Assembly (NCBI GenBank): GCA_934359185.1
Contig: CAKRLE010000004.1
Coordinates: forward strand, 124,001 to 188,000
DNA from: an uncultured Lachnospira sp.
Lineage (GTDB): Bacteria; Bacillota; Clostridia; Lachnospirales; Lachnospiraceae
Length of the DNA: 64,000 nucleotides
Reading direction: 5' to 3'
The notes under the pieces are model-generated. The model ran no database searches and was not told the DNA's origin. It saw only the letters and a list, made by a program, of their open reading frames with translations. Positions 8,781-16,729 of this stretch are shown one piece after another (position 1 is the first letter of the stretch; every line of letters starts with the position of its first letter). A program made the position numbers and the translations under genes.

Positions 8781-8902
8781 ATTATATCCCTCCTTCTACA
8801 TATATATTTACGTATTTTATATTTTAAAAGTTATCCATTTTTTAATATAATAACTTTTGAAATCATATTTAACTCTATAACCCATCATTCCTCAATTGAC
8901 TA

Positions 8903-10549
8903 TCAGACTGCAATTATTCTTCCTGTTTTGGCATTAACTCTATGAGATATTGATATAACAGTTCTGTTCTCTGATACTCTCTTTAATGCTTCAAGAACCT
9001 GTTTTTCAGTCTGTGCATCAAGATTAGCAGTTATCTCGTCAAGTAACAGAAGCTTTGGCTTTGCCACAGCAGCTCTTGCAATTGATAGGAGCTGCCACTG
9101 TCCCTGTGAGAACAATTCTTGTGTGCATAGTGTATCGTATCCATTATCAAAATTCATAATGTCATCATCAAGACCAGCCAGTCTCGCCGCAGCCCTGACA
9201 TCTTCCATGCTTATAGAATTATCATACAGTGCAATCTGGTCTTTAACTGTTCCCGGAACCATATGGAATGTCTGTTCAACATAACCAAACAGTTTACGTT
9301 TATCATCATCAGGAATATCATATGTATTGATACCACTGATGCGCACCTCTCCTTTCTGTGGCTCGTATAAGCCAAGCAGAAGCTTGAATATAGTACTCTT
9401 ACCAGCTCCTGTTCTTCCTGAAAGTGTAACCTGCTCTCCCTCATTGACATAGAAGCTGAGATTTTTAAGTACGTCTTTTTCATCATAGCCAAATGTTACA
9501 TCATTAAATTCTACATATGGCACATCTTTTTCATGCGCAGAATCTGTATATCCTGTTGCAATGTCCGATTTATTCAATAATTCATCCTGTGCAAAAAACT
9601 CATTAATTCTGTGGACACCAGCAATTGCTGACTGTATCGTCTGAATCTCCATTCCGAGGCTCTCTATTGGCGAGAATATCTGTGATATATATTTAATTAC
9701 GGCAACAGCTGTACCCGCTGACATTCCAAAAAGTGCAAGAACAGCGTCATTGCCCGATGCTGACAATAACATGACACCTGCAACAACCATTGCATTGAGT
9801 ATTAATATTACTGGAGAATATATGGCATCATAGAAATTGGTTTTATCAACAGCTTTATAACTATCATCAATGTATGTATCATAACGCTGCTCCATATATC
9901 TTTCTTTTCCAAGACAATGGATTGTCCTGATATTGTGAAGAGTCTCTGGAACATGTCCTGACGCCCGTCCTACAGCTCTGCGGTTTTCAATCTGTGCTGC
10001 AAGCATGTTCTTCTGCACTACTCTTGTAAACATAAATATAAATGGAATTAATACCACAAGAACAATAGCAAGTCCCTGATTCTTAAACCATATAACAACA
10101 AGTATACTTATAATCTTACAGGCATCAGCAAACATACTTATAATACCGGATGTAAAAAGATTCTCAACTGTATCAACATCACCAACAAATCTTGATACAA
10201 CTGTTCCGGGTTCCTGCTTATTCAGACAGTCTGCTGTCAGATGAATATATTTATCCATAAGACTGCTTCTCAACGAATGAGTAATCTTTTGTCCAAATAC
10301 TGTAAGCAGCCCTTCTCTTGCGCTCTCTGTAAGCCCTGTAAGTACTGTAAACAGGAAATACATCATAACAAGCATAATTGAAACATCACCGCCACCTGTA
10401 ATTGTATCTATCAGCCTGGCAAGAACGAGTGGTGGTATAAGTGCAGCAACAACTGCACCTGTCACAGTCACAACAATACCTGAGGATAATAATATATGTT
10501 CTTTAACAGTATTTAAAATAACACTTTTTACATTTCTGTTCTTATTCAT
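8903..10549 (-). CDS. ABC exporter half-transporter with degenerate signature motif
   Basis: Type IV ABC exporter subunit, 548 aa: membrane domain with about six helices (residues 1-310) and C-terminal ATPase. Start ATG at 10549 behind GTAGGAGGCAG; the frame opens further upstream into the partner gene without a ribosome site. Walker A GRTGAGKST (378-386), Walker B with catalytic Glu (LLLDE, 501-505), H-loop ISHR. The signature is FSQGQ (480-484) instead of LSGGQ. It ends soon after the H-loop, as in some lantibiotic-type exporters. It starts 11 bp after the partner's stop; together they form a heterodimer with one consensus and one degenerate ATP site. The substrate is unknown. Confidence 0.88.
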   Translation of the reverse strand: MNKNRNVKSVILNTVKEHILLSSGIVVTVTGAVVAALIPPLVLARLIDTITGGGDVSIMLVMMYFLFTVLTGLTESAREGLLTVFGQKITHSLRSSLMDKYIHLTADCLNKQEPGTVVSRFVGDVDTVENLFTSGIISMFADACKIISILVVIWFKNQGLAIVLVVLIPFIFMFTRVVQKNMLAAQIENRRAVGRASGHVPETLHNIRTIHCLGKERYMEQRYDTYIDDSYKAVDKTNFYDAIYSPVILILNAMVVAGVMLLSASGNDAVLALFGMSAGTAVAVIKYISQIFSPIESLGMEIQTIQSAIAGVHRINEFFAQDELLNKSDIATGYTDSAHEKDVPYVEFNDVTFGYDEKDVLKNLSFYVNEGEQVTLSGRTGAGKSTIFKLLLGLYEPQKGEVRISGINTYDIPDDDKRKLFGYVEQTFHMVPGTVKDQIALYDNSISMEDVRAAARLAGLDDDIMNFDNGYDTLCTQELFSQGQWQLLSIARAAVAKPKLLLLDEITANLDAQTEKQVLEALKRVSENRTVISISHRVNAKTGRIIAV

Positions 10550-10560
10550 AACACTGCCTC

Positions 10561-12291
10561 CTACATCTGTGACTGAACATTGTAAAGTTTTGAATATTCC
10601 GGACATTGCTTCATTATTTCCACATGTGTTCCAACTACTGTATGTCCATCTTCCATCCACATTACCTTATCCATCTCTGGAAACAGATAAAGTCTGTGCG
10701 ATATAATAATCACGATACTGTCAGATGCCATTTTTCTCAGATTATTAAAAACCTGCTCCTCTGTATCCTTGTCCAGAGCTGAAAATGGGTCATCAAGAAT
10801 CATAACTGGTCTCTTATGGCTGAGTGTCCTTGCAAGTGCCAGTCTCTGTGCCTGTCCACCTGACAATCTCACACCGCCATTGCCGACCATCGTGTCTATG
10901 CCATCTTCCATCTCTGATACTTCTTTGTCAAAACAGACTGCTTTTACATAATCTTTGGCATCAACATTGTCTCCCATAATGATATTATGTTTGATTGTAT
11001 CATTAAATAATTCAGGATCATGACCAAGATAGCCGATAAATCCGGTCCGGTCTGCCAATGGCATATCCCTTAATTCTTTTCCGTCAATCCTGATGCTGCC
11101 CTCATATGGATATTCACAAAGAAATGTCTTTCCAAATGTTGATTTACCACATGCAACCGCACCAGTAACCCCTATTATCTGTCCGGGTTCTACCTTAAAT
11201 GTCACATTTTTGTATACATTACTGCCACCAGGATATGCAAAACTTAAATTCTCTACTTCAAGCTCTGCACTGTCCTTAACCATGCCTGCATCATAATATT
11301 CGGCACTGCTCATAAGAGGTTTTATTCTTTTCCATGAAACCTGTGCTTTATGTACTGCATTAAACAACTTGGCAGCCCTGGATGACTTGACTGACAGCTT
11401 GGTAAAGCATGCAAGGAATGTTGTAAATGCAGCAACATCCCAGCTGCGCCAGCCTGTTCCAAGTACATTTCTGCTTCCAAAATATAGAACAAATATTATA
11501 CCCGTCATTGAAATAATTCTATATAACGGCTGCATGACTGTTACCCATATATTAGAAAGCACCGCCCATTTTTCATAATCTGCCAGGTTCTTTTCGTATG
11601 CACATTTTCTGTCATTCTCACGTCCATATACACGATATGTAACCGCGTTGCTTGCTCTGTCAAGTGTGGCTGCACTTAAAATTCCTGACTGCTCCTTATA
11701 TTCTGCGCCTGTTTTCTGGACATTACCTTTCATCTTTTCTGCAAGAATATATGACACTGGCATAAATATCATACTAAGCAGCGCAAGCCGCCAATCATAC
11801 ACAAGAAGCATTGCTGCGTATGCAACAAGCGCAACACCTGTATCAAATACTTCTGTTGTAAATTTTCTCATTCCCTCTACGCAGTCATCTACATCAAGTA
11901 TGGCTTTAGTCATTATATTACCTGTGCCTTCATGTTCAAGCTCTATTCTGCTTTTGTGTACAAGCGTACTATAGAGAATCTCTTTCATGCGTTTGTTAAC
12001 ATTATTCGCAAACCGTCTTACATAGAATCTCTTGATATATCTTGATATCTGGACTACAGCAATAGATAATATATACGCTGTAACAAGAATAAGCATATCG
12101 CAAAATGCCGCATTTCCACCTAATATATCAACCAGGCAGCCTGTCATCTTTCCTTCAAACCATGGTCCTGCAAGAAGTCCGAAATTATATATAAGTCCTG
12201 ATATTGTAACAATAATCAGCACGCCATATTCAGCCTTGAAATACGACATTATTCTGTCTGCCTGAAATGCTTTGCCATCACCTTTCATCAC
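10561..12291 (-). CDS. ABC exporter half-transporter with degenerate Walker B
   Basis: Partner of the preceding entry, 576 aa, start at 12291 (ATGATG) behind GGAGGAAG. N-terminal membrane domain about residues 20-320; ATPase with Walker A GAVACGKST (377-385), canonical LSGGQ (476-480) and Walker B ILDD, in which Asp501 replaces the catalytic Glu. H-loop ISHR is present. Asp501 here and FSQGQ in the partner would sit in the same composite site, so one ATP site is non-catalytic, as in known heterodimeric exporters (TM287/288, BmrCD). First gene of the pair. The cargo could be a drug, peptide or lipid. Confidence 0.88.
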   Translation of the reverse strand: MMKGDGKAFQADRIMSYFKAEYGVLIIVTISGLIYNFGLLAGPWFEGKMTGCLVDILGGNAAFCDMLILVTAYILSIAVVQISRYIKRFYVRRFANNVNKRMKEILYSTLVHKSRIELEHEGTGNIMTKAILDVDDCVEGMRKFTTEVFDTGVALVAYAAMLLVYDWRLALLSMIFMPVSYILAEKMKGNVQKTGAEYKEQSGILSAATLDRASNAVTYRVYGRENDRKCAYEKNLADYEKWAVLSNIWVTVMQPLYRIISMTGIIFVLYFGSRNVLGTGWRSWDVAAFTTFLACFTKLSVKSSRAAKLFNAVHKAQVSWKRIKPLMSSAEYYDAGMVKDSAELEVENLSFAYPGGSNVYKNVTFKVEPGQIIGVTGAVACGKSTFGKTFLCEYPYEGSIRIDGKELRDMPLADRTGFIGYLGHDPELFNDTIKHNIIMGDNVDAKDYVKAVCFDKEVSEMEDGIDTMVGNGGVRLSGGQAQRLALARTLSHKRPVMILDDPFSALDKDTEEQVFNNLRKMASDSIVIIISHRLYLFPEMDKVMWMEDGHTVVGTHVEIMKQCPEYSKLYNVQSQM

Positions 12292-12332
12292 TATCTTCCT
12301 CCATATGACAATTCCCCGGTTATTATATCACA

Positions 12333-12387
12333 TATATAAAAAATAGATGTACATATGCCCTTTTCGGATAATACATACATCTATTTT
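12333..12387 (-). terminator. Terminator after the chemotaxis receptor gene
   Basis: On the minus strand AAAATAGATGTA pairs with TACATCTATTTT (stems 12376-12387 and 12340-12351) and runs into TTTTTTATAT. Ends the transcript of the gene at 12439-13707. Confidence 0.7.
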
Positions 12388-12438
12388 ATAAAGTCAATAT
12401 TTAATTGTTACCTTGTCAGATAAATTGTGACATAATCA

Positions 12439-13707
12439 TCAATGTTTTCTAAGCTTGAATTCCTTTAACAATTCATCAAGAGATATAGCTGATGCTGTAA
12501 GCTCCTCACTTGTAGCAGATGTCTCCTCTGCTGCTGCTGAATTAGTCTGGATTACATCATTGATAGATACAATACCTGTCTTAATCTCCTTAACTGACTC
12601 TGCCTGCTTATCAGAAGAAACTCTGATATTGGCAACTTCCATAAGAATATCATCAAGATCAGTCATAACCTGATTCATAGCTTCGCCAGCTTCTTTAGTA
12701 ATTCTGTTACCTGTCTCAACATCATGTAATGATTCTTCAATCAATGTCTTAGACATTGTTGCTGAATTAGCACTCTGCTCTGCAAGCTGTCTGATCTGGT
12801 CTGCAACTACTGCAAAGCCTCTTCCGTGTTCTCCTGCTCTTGCTGCCTCAATAGAAGCATTAAGTGAAAGAAGATTTGTCTGTGATGCAATATTCTCAAT
12901 ATCTGCAATAATCTTCTCGATATTCTGAGTTGTAGAATTAATCTTTTCCATCGCAGTTGTTAATTCCTGCATCTTATTCTGGCTGTCTGCTGCCTCGGCA
13001 CCTACAACCTTAGCTTTATCATGAACTTTATCTGTTGACTTAGTATTTTCAAGTACATGTCCAGTAACAACCTCAATTGTAGTTGTAAGCTGCTGTACTG
13101 CTGCTGCCTGATTAGTAGCGCCCTCTGCTATATCCTGTGAACTCTCTGCGAGCTGTCCACTTCCTGTAGATACCTGTTCTGCTGATGACTGTATTCCCAG
13201 CATTGTGTCACTTATCTTCTCTACCATCTCATCAAGCTCGTTTAACACGCTCTTTAACTGTCCGACATACATGTCAGGACATGTACTCTCTACGTTAAAG
13301 TCTCCCTGTGAAAAATGTTCAACTACATGTAAAAGATCTGATACAATTGTCTTTAAAATATTAGCAGCTGTCTTAAGACTGTCTGAAAGCTCACCTAACT
13401 CATCATTACCTTCATAATCAATTGAAATATCAAAATCGCCTTCTGCAATCTGTTTAGATGCAGTAACCATCTGATTAAGTGGTCCTATAAGATTCTTTCC
13501 TAATGTATGCATTGTACGATAGTTATAATAAAATCCTGCTATTGCAACAACAACAATTACTATTGCACCAATAATATTCTTTGCTAAAACCATGCCTATA
13601 ACAGCCAAAACTGTGATTGCAATATACGACACATGCATACGTCGGAATGTTCCTACAAGGTCATCTTTGATTGATTTACTTTTGATATTATCCTGAAGTG
13701 TACTCAT
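12439..13707 (-). CDS. Methyl-accepting chemotaxis protein without extracellular sensor
   Basis: 422 aa. Start ATG at 13707 chosen for the CAGGAGGAAG site. Two close membrane helices (about residues 26-43 and 46-62) leave almost no external loop, so there is no periplasmic-type ligand domain. HAMP region about 65-150, then a long coiled coil with the signalling tip [20 protein letters not shown] and [19 protein letters not shown]-terminal [18 protein letters not shown] is the usual methylation/adaptation helix. It would signal to CheA-CheW; the stimulus may be internal or carried by partner proteins. No che or flagellar genes are in the window. Confidence 0.93.
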   Translation of the reverse strand: MSTLQDNIKSKSIKDDLVGTFRRMHVSYIAITVLAVIGMVLAKNIIGAIVIVVVAIAGFYYNYRTMHTLGKNLIGPLNQMVTASKQIAEGDFDISIDYEGNDELGELSDSLKTAANILKTIVSDLLHVVEHFSQGDFNVESTCPDMYVGQLKSVLNELDEMVEKISDTMLGIQSSAEQVSTGSGQLAESSQDIAEGATNQAAAVQQLTTTIEVVTGHVLENTKSTDKVHDKAKVVGAEAADSQNKMQELTTAMEKINSTTQNIEKIIADIENIASQTNLLSLNASIEAARAGEHGRGFAVVADQIRQLAEQSANSATMSKTLIEESLHDVETGNRITKEAGEAMNQVMTDLDDILMEVANIRVSSDKQAESVKEIKTGIVSINDVIQTNSAAAEETSATSEELTASAISLDELLKEFKLRKH

Positions 13708-13838
13708 ACAAAACTTCCTCCTGACTTTTTTACGTGTTTTATTATAAATCAATTTCATATAATTTTCCATAGGTAGTTTTAAATTTCATTAATATATGAC
13801 AAAATTATACTTAAATTTTTAAATATTTTTAAATAGAT

Positions 13839-14372
13839 TTAAAATTCATATTTTACTATCTCACAATTCTTAACGCCAAATGCGGCATACTCTTCATTCG
13901 ACATTTCGTAAAAATATGACTGCACAACACGGGCAATTCCATTATGGGCGACAAGTATATATGTCTTGTCAGAATCTTTAACCTCATCTAACAGATTATA
14001 TATTCTCTGCGCCAGATGAAGCATTGACTCTCCTCCATCATATCTTGTGACAAACTGGCTTTTTGCCTGTTTAAATTCTTCACCATCTCTTGGTGTTGAT
14101 TCATATTTGCCAAAATTCTGCTCTTTGAGCCTGATTTCTTCCCTTGCTGGAATACCTGTAATCTCTGATATGTGCATCGCTGTATCTTTCGCCCTTATAA
14201 GTGGCGAATAAAGAATCTCATCCGCGGTAATCCCTTCGCTTACAATCTTCTTTCCTGTCTCAACTGCCTGTTGATGTCCAAGCTCTGTCAGAGCAATGTC
14301 GGTTGCACCACATATCTTATTCTCTACATTCCATACAGTCTGTCCATGGCGGACAAAATATACACATCCCAT
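13839..14372 (-). CDS. Histidine phosphatase family protein (phosphoglycerate mutase-like)
   Basis: 177 aa from ATG 14372, with AGAGGTG 7 bp upstream. An alternative ATG at 14390 overlaps the stop of the nucleotidyltransferase gene (ATGA) and would allow coupled translation. Signature VRHGQTVWN at the N-terminus (phospho-histidine RHG), SPLIRAKDTA, GGESM, and the second catalytic histidine in VAHNGIARV. Family members dephosphorylate sugar phosphates, alpha-ribazole phosphate or similar small molecules; the substrate is not readable here. Probably co-transcribed with the upstream nucleotidyltransferase. Confidence 0.88.
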   Translation of the reverse strand: MGCVYFVRHGQTVWNVENKICGATDIALTELGHQQAVETGKKIVSEGITADEILYSPLIRAKDTAMHISEITGIPAREEIRLKEQNFGKYESTPRDGEEFKQAKSQFVTRYDGGESMLHLAQRIYNLLDEVKDSDKTYILVAHNGIARVVQSYFYEMSNEEYAAFGVKNCEIVKYEF

Positions 14373-14386
14373 GACTGCACCTCTTC

Positions 14387-14698
14387 TCATACTTTTTCAT
14401 ATATAACAATTCCCTCTCGCTTAATAGACTCTAACAGTTCACTCCTGACAGGTTTATCTAAATCAATCACATCAAATTCAAGCAATGTCGATGTTTTATC
14501 ATCTATATCTAAAATAAACCGGCTGCTATTCCCACCACAAAAAGCTAAATCTATATCACTACGCTCTTTGTAATCTCCCCTTGCTCTCGAGCCAAATAAA
14601 ATAACTTTATCAACATCACTTTCTTTTGCCAATTGATGTATCTCGTCTATTACTTTTTGCTTTATCCCAGTATTCCCGTACAAAAAATATCCTGACAT
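14387..14698 (-). CDS. MNT-type minimal nucleotidyltransferase
   Basis: 103 aa with the pol-beta nucleotidyltransferase signature GSRARGDYKERSDIDLA, including the two metal-binding Asp of the DxD. MNT proteins transfer nucleotides to proteins or RNA; many are antitoxins that AMPylate a HEPN toxin. No HEPN gene is adjacent: the upstream gene is a methyltransferase and the downstream one a histidine phosphatase, so its partner is missing or different. ATG 14698 is preceded by GTGAGG at a long spacing; a GTG at 14716 is an alternative start without a good site. Confidence 0.82.
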   Translation of the reverse strand: MSGYFLYGNTGIKQKVIDEIHQLAKESDVDKVILFGSRARGDYKERSDIDLAFCGGNSSRFILDIDDKTSTLLEFDVIDLDKPVRSELLESIKREGIVIYEKV

Positions 14699-14800
14699 AT
14701 AATCTATAATCCTCACAAATATTCTATTTTAACTAATCTATCCCTACAAATCCGATTTCATCTAATTTTTATTGTATCATTATTCACAAAATAATTAAAT

Positions 14801-15433
14801 TCATATCTCAAACACCATCACAACATTCCTGCTCTTCTCAAGCGCAGCTATATCTGTGCAGTCTATCTCGTCCACAAACGAAAGCTCTGGCACGTTCATA
14901 AGAAATGCTATATATTCATCCGATGGATAATAAAAAAACATTGTCATATGCCTTGGATTCGCATAATACGAATCCAGAATACGCTTCATAACTCTTTTCA
15001 ATATCTCTATTGAAAATGGATTGAAAAAGAAAAAGCTTGTGGCTTCCGAAGGCACAACGTACTTTTCTGCCTCTGCATTTATGAATTCTATGCTTTCAGA
15101 CATTTCATTATGTAATTTATCATGCTTATGTGCCTTGTTATATGAAGACAGATTAACCTGTGCAATATCAATGAATTCCCGCATCATCTCAATTCCACAC
15201 GCACGACAGCCTGTTTTATAGTTCATATATATTGGCACTCTTCCCTTGCCACAGCCATAATCTATAAGTAAATCACTGCCTGTTATATATCCACTGTCAG
15301 CAATTCTATCCAGTATCTCATATGATGTGGGTTCATATGGGTAACGAAATGTGTCTGAATGAGTATCATCACGCCCAGTAGTTCTTATCCCTAACAATTC
15401 ATCTTTTTGAGTGTCATCAAAACTTCTCTGCAT
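14801..15433 (-). CDS. Class I SAM-dependent methyltransferase
   Basis: 210 aa. SAM-binding motif I LLIDYGCGKGRVPIYM (about residues 55-70), an acidic motif II region CGIEMM, and FFFFNPFS in the motif IV position (NPxF, suggestive of a nitrogen or nucleobase acceptor). The start codon overlaps the stop of the 74-aa gene by one base (TAATG), so translation is coupled. The substrate is unknown. No defence or modification partner is adjacent. Confidence 0.85.
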   Translation of the reverse strand: MQRSFDDTQKDELLGIRTTGRDDTHSDTFRYPYEPTSYEILDRIADSGYITGSDLLIDYGCGKGRVPIYMNYKTGCRACGIEMMREFIDIAQVNLSSYNKAHKHDKLHNEMSESIEFINAEAEKYVVPSEATSFFFFNPFSIEILKRVMKRILDSYYANPRHMTMFFYYPSDEYIAFLMNVPELSFVDEIDCTDIAALEKSRNVVMVFEI

Positions 15434-15657
15434 TAGTTATCACTCTTGCTTTCTTTAATCTTTTTCATGTACTGCGATTTAAGTTCGCTTTCTTCTTTCA
15501 ATCTGTTAATCTCTTCTTTTAGATGCTGCACATATTCTCTTGCAAGCTTAACTCCACAATGTACTTCGATGTCTGGGTGCTTTTCCATCTCATCCAGCCA
15601 CTGCATAAGGGACTTTTCGCGAATATCATTATAAGTATTATCTGGTTTAATAAACAT
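15433..15657 (-). CDS. Small coiled-coil protein of unknown function (74 aa)
   Basis: Begins MFIKPDNTYNDIREKSLMQW; the second half (residues 42-74) is a charged Lys/Glu-rich helix likely to form a coiled coil. Preceded by AAGGAGGCG, a strong ribosome site. Its stop overlaps the start of the methyltransferase gene by one base, so the two are an operon and may act together. No domain recognised. An inverted repeat TTTCCT-N8-AGGAAA (15690-15709) upstream may be an operator. Confidence 0.65.
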   Translation of the reverse strand: MFIKPDNTYNDIREKSLMQWLDEMEKHPDIEVHCGVKLAREYVQHLKEEINRLKEESELKSQYMKKIKESKSDN

Positions 15658-15689
15658 ATCTACGCCTCCTTATTTCTTTGATTATAGCA

Positions 15690-15709
15690 TTTCCTGATTA
15701 CGTAGGAAA
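15690..15709. promoter_or_regulatory. Inverted repeat, possible operator
   Basis: TTTCCT at 15690-15695 and AGGAAA at 15704-15709 with an 8-bp spacer. It lies 33 bp upstream of the 74-aa gene (-) and about 30 bp before the structured RNA (+), so it could act on either. No regulator family is assigned. Confidence 0.35.
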
Positions 15710-15738
15710 GAATAATAAAGATAATTCATAAACTATAT

Positions 15739-15854
15739 CAAATGAAATCTGAGGACGGAACGGGCAGCCGTCACCCTTGATGGAGATGTGGGAATGTCAC
15801 CCCACCTATTTCATTTGTTAGTAAGGCGGTAACTTAGGTTGCCGCCTTTTATTT
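15739..15854 (+). ncRNA. Unassigned structured RNA with pseudoknot and terminator
   Basis: Perfect 10-bp closing stem CAAATGAAAT (15739-15748) / ATTTCATTTG (15808-15817). Inside: hairpin GACGG/CCGTC (15754-15758, 15768-15772), whose loop GGG (15762-15764) can pair with CCC (15774-15776) as an H-type pseudoknot; then hairpin GTGGG/CCCAC (15788-15792, 15801-15805). A Rho-independent terminator follows at once (15823-15848 plus T-run). Most bases are paired or in purine-rich linkers, as in riboswitches, but I do not recognise a known family. It may be a free small RNA, or a leader attenuating the ABC genes 176 bp downstream. Confidence 0.55.
15823..15854 (+). terminator. Terminator of the structured RNA
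   Basis: AAGGCGGTAAC pairs with GTTGCCGCCTT around a TTAG loop, followed by TTTT. Classical intrinsic terminator. Confidence 0.88.
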
Positions 15855-15924
15855 ATTTAAATCAATTCCAGATTATTCCTAATTGAAAAAATTATATCAA
15901 TAACTCACTTTATATTTTGCATAA

Positions 15925-15968
15925 GTTAGAATAAACTAACCATATGGCAAGGTGTTAAATTTTTGCCA
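15925..15968. promoter_or_regulatory. Two inverted repeats upstream of the FtsX-type ABC operon
   Basis: GTTAG-N6-CTAAC (15925-15940) and TGGCAA-N12-TTGCCA (15945-15968) lie end to end about 60-100 bp before the ABC gene. They are plausible operators for repressors of this exporter. A -10-like TATTAT at 15991-15996 follows. The rest of the 15658-16030 gap is AT-rich without further signal. Confidence 0.4.
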
Positions 15969-16030
15969 TTACATCAACTGTCGGACACTATATTATCTGG
16001 CAATATCTATAAAAATATGGAGGGTGACAT

Positions 16031-16729
16031 ATGTTTCTTAAGATTAATAATCTGAACAAATATTATGGAGAGGGTGACAACCGCAATCATGTATTAAAAG
16101 ACGTGAGTCTTGAAATTGAACGTGGCAGAATATGCGTGTTGCTTGGTCCATCAGGGTCAGGTAAGTCAACACTTCTTAATATAATAGGAGGAATTGATAA
16201 CGCAGACAGTGGCAGCATAACAATCGATGGTGATAATATCGAGACTATGAGCGAGAAAAAACTGTCATTGTACAGAAGAGACCATCTTGGTTATGTATTC
16301 CAGATGTACAATCTGATTCCTAATCTTACCGTTAAAGAAAATATTGAAGTTGGAGCATACCTTAGCCGGAAACCTTTAAACACTGATGAGCTTATAAAAA
16401 CTCTTGGTTTGTGGGAACACAAGGATAAACTTCCTAACCAGCTTTCTGGTGGACAGCAGCAGAGAACAGCCATTGGCAGGGCTATTGTGAAAAATCCAGA
16501 TATTCTTCTTTGCGATGAACCTACTGGTGCACTCGATTACAATACATCAAAGGAAATTTTACAGTTGATTGAAAAAGTCAATGAAAAATATGGCAACACT
16601 ATCATTATCGTTACTCATAACGATGCAATCAAGCTTATGGCTGACAAAGTCGTAAGACTTCACGATGGAACTATCCGCAAGGAATATAACAATGATACTA
16701 AAGTTAAGGCGGTGGATCTGGAATGGTAA
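16031..16729 (+). CDS. ABC transporter ATP-binding protein (MacB/LolD type)
   Basis: 232 aa ATPase of a type VII (mechanotransmission) ABC system. Walker A GPSGSGKSTLLN (about residues 39-50), Q-loop VFQMYNLIPNLT, signature LSGGQQQR, Walker B LLCDEPTGALD, H-loop VTHND. ATG 16031 follows GGAGGGTGAC. It overlaps the permease gene by 7 bp, so both are coupled. Such pairs in Firmicutes expel or sense antimicrobial peptides such as bacitracin, or act in lipoprotein and cell-wall processes. No two-component system is next to it. Confidence 0.93.
   Translation: MFLKINNLNKYYGEGDNRNHVLKDVSLEIERGRICVLLGPSGSGKSTLLNIIGGIDNADSGSITIDGDNIETMSEKKLSLYRRDHLGYVFQMYNLIPNLTVKENIEVGAYLSRKPLNTDELIKTLGLWEHKDKLPNQLSGGQQQRTAIGRAIVKNPDILLCDEPTGALDYNTSKEILQLIEKVNEKYGNTIIIVTHNDAIKLMADKVVRLHDGTIRKEYNNDTKVKAVDLEW

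Noticed and set aside
8821-8860. Terminator after the ABC exporter pair
   Set aside because: AAAAGTTAT/ATAACTTTT pairs weakly and lacks a T-run in the minus direction.
10550-10660. N-terminal extension of the ABC subunit into its partner gene
   Set aside because: The extension overlaps the partner's coding end and has no ribosome site; GGAGG precedes the ATG at 10549.
15739-15817. Match to SRP RNA, TPP, SAM, T-box or c-di-GMP riboswitch
   Set aside because: The conserved boxes of these classes are absent; only the general GGACGGAA/GCAGCC look is shared with the SRP RNA.
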